DNA from: Pseudomonas rubra
GTDB taxonomy: Bacteria > Pseudomonadota > Gammaproteobacteria > Pseudomonadales > Pseudomonadaceae
Length of the DNA stretch: 64,000 nt
Direction: 5' to 3'
NCBI RefSeq assembly: GCF_028656935.1
Contig: NZ_JAMDGZ010000035.1
Location: 62,001 to 126,000, forward strand
Part shown: positions 47,987 to 56,004 of the stretch, piece after piece
How the letters are laid out: every line of letters begins with the position of its first letter
Position numbering within the stretch: position 1 is the stretch's first letter
Notes under the pieces: model-generated
Seen by the model: the letters and a program-made list of their open reading frames with translations, nothing else
What the model was told of the DNA's origin: nothing
The model's database searches: none
Program-made: the position numbers and the translations under genes

Positions 47987-49387
47987 ATGAAAACGCAAGT
48001 TAATCACGGAAACATCGATCTTTCATTTGGTGATGAAGGGTATGTCATCACGGACAGCGACAAGGCGGCCGGTGCGGTATGCAGTCTCGCCACAGGCGCT
48101 ATTCGCAATTTCTATCTAGATCATCGCTTGACCGTCAGTGGATTTTATATTCAAGGGCGGTTGGCCAATGGTCAGGTTGATTCCCAGTTTGGTGAAGCAG
48201 GGACCAGGTTCCTGAAAATTGTCAGGCCGGTGGAAGAAAATGTTCGTTATGTGAAACCCCTTTATGCCATGCGCACGGCTGCTGATGATTGTCTGGTCAT
48301 TGGCGTGCTCATCGCGGGTATGACTGCACGAGCATTTGTTTCCAAGGTGCACGCCAATGGTGAGCCAGATCTCGCTTATGGCCAGGCTGGAACGGCGACG
48401 TTCACGCTGGTGGAGGCGAGCAGCGGCAAACTTCAGGTGGACACATCAAAGGCTGTTTCTAAATTGTACGCAGCAGCGACCGAGAGGGTAGGAACAAGGC
48501 CCAGGCTCGGGAGTGTTTCCAATTTCCGGGAGGTCGCAACAGGCCAGGTAGCGCAGGATGGCAGTCTGGTTTTTTCAATCAGGGACGGCTTTTTTTCGTC
48601 CTACGGTGATTTTATTGTCAAGGTCAATGCACGAGGAGAACTGGAGGAGACGTTTCAGGGGGGATATGTGCAGGTCGGCGAGAGTGGCAGGTTGGCAAGA
48701 ATTGGGAGCGTCATCTTCGATGAACAGCAGCGGATTGTCGCGTGTGGCGAGATTGCGAACTACAGCTTTGTGGTAAGGCTGACCGCGCAAGGCGCTGCGG
48801 ACACCAGTTTTGGTGCGCAAGGCAGTGGCTTCTGTATATTCGCGGGCGAACAACCGGACCACAGAATCCGTCTCCATAGCTTACTCTCCAGCAATACTGG
48901 AAGGCTATTGGTCGGTGGTCACATGGACACCTATCCTGCTTTTTTTGGCAGCCTCCTGATCGGCCTTGAAGAGGACGGTCATCTTGACCCGGGATTTGCC
49001 GAAGGTGGTCTGCTGGGGGTACGTCGAGGTGATGGCTTCTATTTTCTCTGTTCAGGACTTCAGGGAAGCGTTTTGGCAACGTGTAGGGATTTAGGTTGGG
49101 ATGGGACAACAATCGGCTATGTGACTGAACTATGGTGTATCACCGCGCAAGGGAACATTGATCCGGCATTCGGCAATGGCAGTAGCCACGGGTTCGCAGG
49201 CAGTCAGCGAACTGCACTGAATCACATCCAGGAAGTCCATGCACAAGCGGATGGCAAGGTGTTGCTGTATGCGTTCCATGGAGGTTTCACGGAGGAGCCG
49301 CTTTCCACCCGATTCTGTCGTGTATTGCCGGACACTCCCGGGCACGTTCGGGCAGCATCGTCGCGGGTGACCTTGTATTCGCGATAA
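47987..49387 (+). CDS. Delta-60-type repeat protein, likely accessory
   Basis: A 466-residue protein without signal peptide. It contains seven copies of a G-x-x-D-x-x-F/Y-G-like unit (NHGNIDLSFGDEG, ANGQVDSQFGEAG, ANGEPDLAYGQAG, ARGELEETFQGGY, AQGAADTSFGAQG, EDGHLDPGFAEGG, AQGNIDPAFGNGS). The units fall at about residues 11, 65, 128, 219, 272, 334 and 392, mostly 53-63 apart, as in delta-60 propeller-like repeats. DNA is more AT-rich and codons less biased than in the flanking genes. There is no clear Shine-Dalgarno at ATG 47987. Function unknown; such proteins are abundant and variable in Pseudomonas. Confidence 0.82.
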   Translation: MKTQVNHGNIDLSFGDEGYVITDSDKAAGAVCSLATGAIRNFYLDHRLTVSGFYIQGRLANGQVDSQFGEAGTRFLKIVRPVEENVRYVKPLYAMRTAADDCLVIGVLIAGMTARAFVSKVHANGEPDLAYGQAGTATFTLVEASSGKLQVDTSKAVSKLYAAATERVGTRPRLGSVSNFREVATGQVAQDGSLVFSIRDGFFSSYGDFIVKVNARGELEETFQGGYVQVGESGRLARIGSVIFDEQQRIVACGEIANYSFVVRLTAQGAADTSFGAQGSGFCIFAGEQPDHRIRLHSLLSSNTGRLLVGGHMDTYPAFFGSLLIGLEEDGHLDPGFAEGGLLGVRRGDGFYFLCSGLQGSVLATCRDLGWDGTTIGYVTELWCITAQGNIDPAFGNGSSHGFAGSQRTALNHIQEVHAQADGKVLLYAFHGGFTEEPLSTRFCRVLPDTPGHVRAASSRVTLYSR

Positions 49388-49428
49388 CGAAAAAGCGGCA
49401 GAGGGTTCAGCCCGCTGCCGCTTTTCTT
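49388..49428. terminator. Bidirectional terminator between the repeat protein gene and fumarase
   Basis: Perfect 11-base stem AAAAGCGGCAG / CTGCCGCTTTT (49391-49401, 49415-49425) with a 13-base loop and T-runs on both strands, in a convergent gap. Confidence 0.9.
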
Positions 49429-49447
49429 CAAGCGCAATCGCAGTAAC

Positions 49448-50971
49448 TTACTTCACTTCCACCGCCAAGCTCTCGGCAATCTTGCTTTGCCAGATCGCGG
49501 GACCTGTGATGTGCACCGACTCGCCGTTGCTGTCGACGGCGACAGTTACCGGCATGTCCTTGACGTCGAACTCGTAAATCGCTTCCATGCCAAGTTCGGC
49601 GAAGGCCAGGACCTTGGACTTCTTGATCGCCTGGGCCACCAGGTAGGCAGCGCCGCCGACGGCCATCAGGTACACGGCCTTGTTGTCCTTGATCGCTTCG
49701 ATAGCGGTAGGGCCGCGCTCGGATTTGCCGATCATGCCCAGCAAACCGGTTTGCTCAAGGATCTGCCGGGTGAACTTGTCCATCCGCGTCGCGGTGGTTG
49801 GGCCGGCTGGGCCAACCACTTCGTCACCGACCGGATCAACCGGGCCTACGTAATAGATGAAGCGACCCTTGAGGTCGACCGGCAGTTCTTCGCCCTTGTT
49901 GAGCATCTCGACCATACGCTTGTGCGCAGCGTCGCGACCGGTGAGCATCTTGCCGTTGAGCAGGATGGTCTCGCCCGGCTTCCAGCTTTGCACGTCTTCC
50001 GGGGTCAGGGTGTCGAGGTTGACGCGGCGGGCCGAAGGGCCTGCTTCCCAGACGATTTCCGGGTAGGCGTCCAGCGATGGCGCTTCAAGGTCTGCCGGGC
50101 CCGAACCGTCGAGCACGAAGTGGGCGTGACGGGTGGCGGCGCAGTTGGGGATCATGCACACCGGCAACGAGGCTGCGTGGGTCGGGTAGTCCATGATCTT
50201 GACGTCGAGCACGGTGGTCAGGCCGCCCAGGCCCTGGGCGCCGATGCCCAACTGGTTGACCTTCTCGAACAGCTCCAGGCGGATCTCTTCGATGCGGTTC
50301 TGCGGGCCACGGGCCTTGAGCTCGTGGATGTCGATGGATTCCATCAACACTTCTTTTGCCATCACCGCGGCTTTCTCGGCGGTGCCGCCGATGCCGATGC
50401 CGAGCATGCCCGGTGGGCACCAGCCAGCGCCCATGGTCGGAACGGTCTTGAGCACCCAGTCGACGATCGAGTCGGACGGGTTGAGCATGGCCATCTTCGA
50501 CTTGTTCTCGGAGCCGCCGCCTTTGGCCGCCACGTCCACTTCCACGGTGTTACCCGGGACGATGGAGTAGTGGATGACCGCTGGGGTGTTGTCCTTGGTG
50601 TTCTTGCGCGCGCCTGCCGGGTCGGCCAGGATGGACGCACGCAGGACGTTTTCCGGCAGGTTGTAGGCGCGGCGCACGCCTTCGTTGATCATGTCGTCCA
50701 GGCTCATGGTTGCGCCATCCCAGCGCACATCCATGCCGACGCGCACGAACACGGTGACGATACCGGTGTCCTGGCAGATCGGCCGGTGGCCGGTGGCGCA
50801 CATGCGCGAGTTGATCAGGATCTGGGCGATGGAATCGCGTGCAGCCGGCGACTCTTCACGCAGATAGGCCTCATGCATGGCCTGGATGAAATCAACGGGG
50901 TGGTAGTACGAAATGAACTGCAGGGCGTCGGCAACGCTCTGAATCAGGTCGTCTTGCTTGATCACGGTCAT
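49448..50971 (-). CDS. fumA: Fumarate hydratase, class I (iron-sulfur)
   Basis: A 507-residue [4Fe-4S] fumarase interconverting fumarate and malate. The alpha part includes SRMCATGHRPICQDTGIVTVFV (cluster Cys and substrate contacts) and GAGWCPPGMLGIGIGG. The beta part has LTGRDAAHKRMVEML and GPTTATRMDKF. It is a single-chain enzyme of the usual length. AGGAG lies 9 bases before the ATG at 50971. Oxidation-sensitive; pseudomonads back it up with class II FumC elsewhere. Confidence 0.96.
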   Translation of the reverse strand: MTVIKQDDLIQSVADALQFISYYHPVDFIQAMHEAYLREESPAARDSIAQILINSRMCATGHRPICQDTGIVTVFVRVGMDVRWDGATMSLDDMINEGVRRAYNLPENVLRASILADPAGARKNTKDNTPAVIHYSIVPGNTVEVDVAAKGGGSENKSKMAMLNPSDSIVDWVLKTVPTMGAGWCPPGMLGIGIGGTAEKAAVMAKEVLMESIDIHELKARGPQNRIEEIRLELFEKVNQLGIGAQGLGGLTTVLDVKIMDYPTHAASLPVCMIPNCAATRHAHFVLDGSGPADLEAPSLDAYPEIVWEAGPSARRVNLDTLTPEDVQSWKPGETILLNGKMLTGRDAAHKRMVEMLNKGEELPVDLKGRFIYYVGPVDPVGDEVVGPAGPTTATRMDKFTRQILEQTGLLGMIGKSERGPTAIEAIKDNKAVYLMAVGGAAYLVAQAIKKSKVLAFAELGMEAIYEFDVKDMPVTVAVDSNGESVHITGPAIWQSKIAESLAVEVK

Positions 50972-51293
50972 GCAGCGCGCTCCTCTTAAAGACGGGAACA
51001 TTCATTAAGGTATTCCGACGCGGACTGGCCGAGGTGTCGAAACGACCTTCAACAGGCGCCAACGCAAGGCTGTCGGCGCAAAAAAGGCGCGGCAGTATAG
51101 CGCGCATCCGCCGCCGGTACACGTACCAAAGGTCCCCACCAAGGTCGGCAAGGCGTGGGCACTGTTCTTGCCTGATCTTGCTTGAGCCTCTTACCGATCC
51201 GGGCGAATAATGGCAATTATTCGCTACAGACCCTAAAGTGGCGGTTGGCCATGCCCCATTTCTCTGCCCTGGCCAGAGCACGGTGAGTCACCT
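50972..51293. other. Divergent gap between fumarase and sadC
   Basis: 322 bases holding two divergent promoters. The visible element is a perfect 9-base inverted repeat GCGAATAAT-GGCA-ATTATTCGC at 51203-51224, 70 bases before sadC, which could be a regulator site. No gene is apparent. Confidence 0.5.
51203..51224. promoter_or_regulatory. Inverted repeat upstream of sadC
   Basis: GCGAATAAT at 51203-51211 and its exact complement ATTATTCGC at 51216-51224 with a 4-base centre. No T-run follows, so it is not a terminator; an operator is more likely. The regulator is unknown. Confidence 0.45.
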
Positions 51294-52406
51294 GTGACCG
51301 AAACAGCGCTGCAGACACTTCTACTCAAACGCTTTCTATTGGCTGCGGGCACTTATGTGCTGGTGTTGGCGCTGGTCTGGGGCGCGCGCTTTAGCGGGCA
51401 CCTGCAAGCCTCCCTGGATGTCTTGCTGCTTGGCGGTGGCCTGTTGCTGTTGTGCCAGGTGGTGCTCGGCTGGGTGTTTGTCAGCGGGCGCAACCTGCGT
51501 TTCAATGACCCGAGCCTGACCCAATTGCAGATTCTGCTGGCGATCGCCTGGCACACCTGGCTGTTGGCCCAGCTTGACCAGAGTCGTGGCACCTTCTTGA
51601 TGTTCTACCCCTTGATTCTGCTGTTCGGCCTGTTTCACCTGAGTAGCCGGGTGTTCGTGCGTTGTGCGTTGCTGGTGCTGTTGAGCTTTGTCGGCCTGAT
51701 GGCCTGGGACGCCTGGCAGGTCCCGCAGCTCGATCCATCGCTGTGGCTGCTGCAGAGCGGCGCGTTGCTGGTGGTGCTGTGCTGGCTGTGCCTGTATGCC
51801 CGCTATGTGCAGGCCGCCCGGCAGCGTATGCGTCAGCGGCGCCATGCCTTGCAGGCCCATCAGGACACCCTGCGCGGCATGATGCGCCAGCTCGAAGGCC
51901 TGGTGGCCACGGACGAGCTGACCGGCCTGTTCAACCGTCGGCATTTCCTGGGCCTAGCCACTGGCGAGCTGGAGCGGATGCGCGCCGATCATTGCCATGG
52001 CCTGGCCCTGATCGACCTTGATCATTTCAAACGTATCAATGACCTGTATGGCCATGCCGCTGGCGATCAGGTGTTGCAGGCCTTTGCCTCGATCGCCAGC
52101 GAATGCTTGGAGGAGCCGGCCGTGTTGGCCCGCTACGGTGGTGAAGAGTTTGTGCTGTTGCTGCCCAATTGCACCGAGGCGCAACTCGCCGACTGTTGCG
52201 AGCGGCTGCGCAAGGCCTTTGCTTTAGCCCAACCTTCAGCGGTCGGCTTGCGTGTCGAGCCGTTGAGCCTGTCGGCCGGAATGACCTTGCTGGGCGCCGG
52301 CGATGACCTCGACGAGGCCCTGCAACGCGCGGATCAGGCGTTGTACCGGGCCAAGCGCTGCGGGCGCAATCGCTGCCTGGCCGCATGGGAGGCTGTCGAT
52401 GCCTGA
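51294..52406 (+). CDS. sadC: Diguanylate cyclase SadC-like
   Basis: A 370-residue membrane diguanylate cyclase. Five to six hydrophobic helices (about 10-160) precede a GGDEF domain (about 205-360) with DELTGLFNRRHF, LIDLDHFKRINDLYGHAAGD and the active site RYGGEEF. The RxxD inhibitory site is absent: the position reads EEPA. By length it is shorter than P. aeruginosa SadC, from which the position and membrane-GGDEF design are inferred. It starts at a GTG. SadC makes c-di-GMP for surface attachment, in opposition to BifA. The last 8 bases overlap the next gene. Confidence 0.87.
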   Translation: MTETALQTLLLKRFLLAAGTYVLVLALVWGARFSGHLQASLDVLLLGGGLLLLCQVVLGWVFVSGRNLRFNDPSLTQLQILLAIAWHTWLLAQLDQSRGTFLMFYPLILLFGLFHLSSRVFVRCALLVLLSFVGLMAWDAWQVPQLDPSLWLLQSGALLVVLCWLCLYARYVQAARQRMRQRRHALQAHQDTLRGMMRQLEGLVATDELTGLFNRRHFLGLATGELERMRADHCHGLALIDLDHFKRINDLYGHAAGDQVLQAFASIASECLEEPAVLARYGGEEFVLLLPNCTEAQLADCCERLRKAFALAQPSAVGLRVEPLSLSAGMTLLGAGDDLDEALQRADQALYRAKRCGRNRCLAAWEAVDA

Positions 52407-53337
52407 ATTGCGAGTGGGGCAGCGGCAATGGCCGGTGGCGCCAGGCAGTAACCTGCTCGACGCCTTGAATGATGCTGGCCTGGCAGTCCCGTACAGTTGC
52501 CGCGCCGGCAGTTGCCATGCCTGCCTGGTGCGTTGCCTGCAAGGCCGGCCGGGGGATGCCAGGCCCGATGCGCTGGCAGCAGACAAGCGTCAGCAAGGCT
52601 GGCGCCTGGCGTGCCAGTGCAGTGTCGATGAAGACTTGCAGGTGGCGTTGTTCGACCCGCTTGAGGACGGCTTGCCGGCGCAGGTTGCCGGCCTGGACTG
52701 GCTGAGCCCCATGGTATTGCGCTTGCGCCTTGCGCCACAAAAGCCGCTGCGTTACCAGGCTGGCCAACACCTGGTGCTGTGGAGCTCGAATGGTGTTGCC
52801 CGGCCATATTCACTGGCCAGTCTGCCGGGGGAGGAGGACTTTCTCGAGTTTCATCTCGATTGCCGGCTACCCGGGGCCTTCTGCGACTTCGCGCGGCAAT
52901 TGTCCAATGCTTCGACCCTGCGCCTGGGTGAGCTACGTGGTGGTGCTTTGCACTACGACCCGGACTGGCAACAGCGGCCGCTGTTGCTGCTGGCTGCGGG
53001 TACCGGCCTTGCACCATTGTGGGGGATTCTGCGCGAGGCGCTGCGCCAGGAGCATCACGGCCCAATTCGCCTGCTGCACCTGGCCCATGACATTCAGGAG
53101 CATTACCTGGCGCAGGCATTGACCGAACTGGCCAGCCGTCACCGGCAATTGCAGGTCGAGCTGCTGACCCCGGCTGAGTTGCCCCAGGCATTGGCAGCGT
53201 TGCACTTGCCGTCACGCCAGACCGTGGCCCTGGCCTGCGGCTCGGCGGCCAGTGTCGAGCAGTTTTCCCGGCGCATGTTCCTCGCCGGCCTGCCGCGCAA
53301 TCAGTTGTTTGCCGATACTTTTGTTGCTCACGCTTGA
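52399..53337 (+). CDS. 2Fe-2S ferredoxin / FAD oxidoreductase
   Basis: A 312-residue reductase. The N-terminal plant-type ferredoxin domain (about 1-85) holds the cluster Cys in YSCRAGSCHACLVRC and LACQC. An FAD domain follows with the RxYS motif (ARPYSLASLPGE) and an NAD domain (LLLAAGTGLAPLWGILREAL) with terminal CGSAASVEQFSRRMFLAG. It resembles CDP-6-deoxy-delta-3,4-glucoseen or phenol-hydroxylase-type reductases. The partner oxygenase is not adjacent. ATG at 52399 lies inside the sadC end, so the two are translationally coupled. Confidence 0.9.
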   Translation: MPELRVGQRQWPVAPGSNLLDALNDAGLAVPYSCRAGSCHACLVRCLQGRPGDARPDALAADKRQQGWRLACQCSVDEDLQVALFDPLEDGLPAQVAGLDWLSPMVLRLRLAPQKPLRYQAGQHLVLWSSNGVARPYSLASLPGEEDFLEFHLDCRLPGAFCDFARQLSNASTLRLGELRGGALHYDPDWQQRPLLLLAAGTGLAPLWGILREALRQEHHGPIRLLHLAHDIQEHYLAQALTELASRHRQLQVELLTPAELPQALAALHLPSRQTVALACGSAASVEQFSRRMFLAGLPRNQLFADTFVAHA

Positions 53338-53352
53338 TTGCGGGCGGGCACA

Positions 53353-53386
53353 AAAAAGCCCCGCAACACAGGCTGCGGGGCTTTGC
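53353..53386 (-). terminator. Terminator of pykA
   Basis: Stem AAAGCCCCGCA / TGCGGGGCTTT (53355-53365, 53374-53384) with an 8-base loop, followed on the minus strand by a T-run. It lies between the convergent reductase and pykA genes. Confidence 0.9.
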
Positions 53387-53403
53387 TCAGCAGGGTCTGC
53401 GGA

Positions 53404-54855
53404 TCAGACCAGCGAATCACCAACGTGCAGGATCTTCATGCCATTGGTGCCACCGATGGTGTGGTAGCTGTCGCCTTTGGTCAGGATCGCCCAGTCACCT
53501 GGCTCGACCGCGCCGCGCTGCAGCAGCTCATCGACCGCCGCCTGGCTGACTTTGTCGGCTGGCAGGGCTGCCGGGTCGAACGCTACCGGGTAGACACCAC
53601 GGAACATCGCGGCGCGGGCCAGGGTGGCGCGGTGCGGCGAGAAGGCGTAGATCGGTACCGACGAACGCAGGCGCGACATGATCAGCGGGGTGTAACCACT
53701 TTCGGTGAGGGCAATGATCGCCTTGACGCCAGGGAAGTGGTTGGCGGTGTACATCGCCGCCAGGGCGATGCTTTCGTCGCAGCGCTCGAAGCGGGTGTGC
53801 AGGCGGTGGCTGGACTTCTGGCTGGTCGGGTGTTTTTCCGCGCCCAGGCAGATACGCGCCATGGCCTGTACTGCTTCGATCGGGTAAGCACCGGCGGCGC
53901 TTTCAGCCGAGAGCATCACCGCATCGGTGTTATCCAATACGGCGTTGGCCACATCGGACACTTCGGCACGGGTTGGCATCGGATTCTGGATCATCGACTC
54001 CATCATCTGGGTCGCCACGATCACTGCTTTGTTGTTGCGACGGGCGTGCTGGATGATCTTCTTCTGGATCGCGATCAGTTCGGCATCGCCGATTTCCACG
54101 CCCAGGTCGCCACGGGCAACCATGACTGCGTCACTGGCGGCGATCAGACCGTCGAGGGTCTCGTCGTCGGCGACCGCTTCGGCGCGTTCGATCTTGGCCA
54201 CCAGCCAGGCGCTGCCGCCCGCTTCGTCGCGCAGGCGACGGGCGTATTCCATGTCGGAGGCATCGCGTGGGAAGGAAACGGCCAGGTAGTCCAGGTCCAT
54301 CTCGGCGGCCAGCTTGATGTCAGCCTTGTCTTTTTCAGTCAGGGCCGGAGCGGTCAGGCCGCCACCGCGACGGTTGATGCCTTTGTGATCGGACAGCGGG
54401 CCGCCGATCAGTACTTCGCAGTGCAGGGCGTCGGCGGTGGCGCTTTCTACGCGCATGACCACGCGGCCGTCGTCGAGCAGCAGTTCGTCACCGACACCGC
54501 AGTCCTTGACCAGGTCCGGGTAGTCGATGCCGACGATATCCTGGGAACCTTCGGTCAGCGGGTGGGCGGTGGAGAAGGTGAAGCGGTCACCGACCTTGAG
54601 TTCGATACGCTTGTTGCTGAATTTGGCGATGCGGATCTTCGGCCCTTGCAGGTCACCGAGCAGCGCCACGTGGCGGCCGAGGCGGGCAGCGATGTCGCGA
54701 ATCAGGCGCGCGCGAGCCTTGTGCTCGTCAGGCGTGCCGTGGGAGAAGTTCAGGCGAGCGACATCCAGGCCTGCGAGGATCAGTTGCTCGATCACTTCCG
54801 GCGAGTTGCTGGCGGGGCCAAGGGTGGCGACGATTTTGGTACGGCGGATGGTCAT
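53404..54855 (-). CDS. pykA: Pyruvate kinase
   Basis: A 483-residue glycolytic enzyme making pyruvate and ATP from PEP and ADP. It opens TIRRTKIVATLGPASNSPEVIEQLI and has LNFSHGTPDEH, LGDLQGPKIRIAKF (substrate Lys/Arg region), VMVARGDLGVEIG and AVIVATQMMESMI with the catalytic loop. The C-terminal regulatory domain is present. Length matches PykA (PykII) type. The terminator follows at 53386. Confidence 0.97.
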   Translation of the reverse strand: MTIRRTKIVATLGPASNSPEVIEQLILAGLDVARLNFSHGTPDEHKARARLIRDIAARLGRHVALLGDLQGPKIRIAKFSNKRIELKVGDRFTFSTAHPLTEGSQDIVGIDYPDLVKDCGVGDELLLDDGRVVMRVESATADALHCEVLIGGPLSDHKGINRRGGGLTAPALTEKDKADIKLAAEMDLDYLAVSFPRDASDMEYARRLRDEAGGSAWLVAKIERAEAVADDETLDGLIAASDAVMVARGDLGVEIGDAELIAIQKKIIQHARRNNKAVIVATQMMESMIQNPMPTRAEVSDVANAVLDNTDAVMLSAESAAGAYPIEAVQAMARICLGAEKHPTSQKSSHRLHTRFERCDESIALAAMYTANHFPGVKAIIALTESGYTPLIMSRLRSSVPIYAFSPHRATLARAAMFRGVYPVAFDPAALPADKVSQAAVDELLQRGAVEPGDWAILTKGDSYHTIGGTNGMKILHVGDSLV

Positions 54856-54974
54856 GCACAGACTCCTATAGTGAAGCGCAGCGAAAGGCTACTCCGGAAA
54901 ATCGCTGTAGTCATTGTTCCTTTGCACTACCTGCCGCTGAGCGGGGGTGGCGTTTGAACGGCTGCTTCGGGTCC

Positions 54975-54997
54975 AGGAGCGGGCTTGCCCCGCGATG
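54975..54997. repeat. Half REP element
   Basis: A single REP arm, AGGAGCGGGCTTGCCCCGCGATG, upstream of the lipoprotein gene; the mate arm is absent. Confidence 0.7.
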
Positions 54998-55071
54998 AGG
55001 CCTCTACAACCTGCACGCTCTACAGATTTCTCAAACAAAGCCGATACACTGCTCAATACAGGAGAACCCCC

Positions 55072-55458
55072 ATGCGAGCCTTGATCGTTTTAGCCCTGGC
55101 GACCAGTGTCGTCGGCTGCACCCGCTGGTCGATGGACCATCATCTGAACAATGCCTACCGCGCCTATGACCGGGGCAATTGCGAACGGGTAATGCTCGAG
55201 CTGTCCCAGGTCGACCGTACCAGCCGTGCACGGCCGTTCATCCAGCCGGAAGTGTCGCTGCTGCGTGGCCAGTGCCTGGAACGCCAGAAGTTGTTCGTCG
55301 ATGCAGCACAGACCTACCAGTTCATCTCCCAGCGTTACCCGCAGAGCGAATACGCCTACCGCGCCCGCGCGCGCCTGCAGACGCTCGAGCAACTGGGGCA
55401 CTTGCGCACTGGCGAGACGGCTATCGCCCGGCCAGCAACGACCACGCCTTGGCGTTAA
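55072..55458 (+). CDS. Small lipoprotein with TPR-like region
   Basis: A 128-residue lipoprotein: signal MRALIVLALATSVVGC with lipobox VVGC. The mature part is helical, with NNAYRAYDRGNCERVMLELSQV and EVSLLRGQCLERQKLFVDAAQTYQFISQRYPQSEYAYRARARLQTL, which matches a tetratricopeptide-type repeat. It is likely a periplasmic protein-interaction lipoprotein. AGGAG lies 7 bases before the ATG at 55072. Adjacent PilZ gene is 62 bases on. Function unknown. Confidence 0.85.
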   Translation: MRALIVLALATSVVGCTRWSMDHHLNNAYRAYDRGNCERVMLELSQVDRTSRARPFIQPEVSLLRGQCLERQKLFVDAAQTYQFISQRYPQSEYAYRARARLQTLEQLGHLRTGETAIARPATTTPWR

Positions 55459-55520
55459 TACTAAAGTGGCCCAGTCTGATTGTGACGCAGGGGGCAGGGT
55501 GAGCTAATCTTGTTGCTGAG

Positions 55521-55943
55521 ATGAATGAAAACAGCAGCCCTAGCGCGGCCCTGCTAAAAGGGTCTTTGACAGCGATCCCGACCATGTTTGACGAGCGCCG
55601 CATCGAGCGTCACCAGCTCCCTTATTTCCTTAAAGTCTTCAACCGCTTCACCGACCAGCCCATTGGCTATCTGGGAAATGTGTCTGAAGATGGCCTGATG
55701 CTGATCAGCCAGCTACCGATGCTGGTCGGCCCGGATTTCGAGTTGCAGCTCAAAGTACCGGGCCAGGAGGGTGCGCTGCACCTGATCAACCTGACCGCCA
55801 GTTGCCTCTGGAGCCATGAAGACCAGACCCCCGGCCATTACGATTCGGGCTTCATGCTGCTGCAAGCTCCGCGCGAATTCGAGCAGTTGGTGCGTGCCTT
55901 GCGCAACTATTTCAGCTTCCATCCGTTGAACGCCTCGGCCTGA
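55521..55943 (+). CDS. PilZ-domain protein
   Basis: A 140-residue single-domain PilZ protein. FDERRIERHQLPYFLKVFN supplies the Arg motif (RxxxR) and GYLGNVSEDGLML the NxSxxG motif that bind c-di-GMP. It ends LVRALRNYFSFHPLNASA. It probably relays c-di-GMP to a target by binding it. SadC and BifA, encoded within 25 kb, give the synthesis and degradation sides. Target unknown. Confidence 0.88.
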   Translation: MNENSSPSAALLKGSLTAIPTMFDERRIERHQLPYFLKVFNRFTDQPIGYLGNVSEDGLMLISQLPMLVGPDFELQLKVPGQEGALHLINLTASCLWSHEDQTPGHYDSGFMLLQAPREFEQLVRALRNYFSFHPLNASA

Positions 55944-56004
55944 CACTGGCCGTGGTGGGCTGCGGGCCCTAGACTCTGGTCGATCTTTTGTTCAGGACGA
56001 CCCC

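Noticed and set aside
49487-50989. 500-codon plus-strand frame across fumarase
   Set aside because: Antisense to a certain class I fumarase; a by-product of high third-position GC.
53338-54957. 539-codon plus-strand frame across pykA
   Set aside because: Antisense to pyruvate kinase; no domain or ribosome site.
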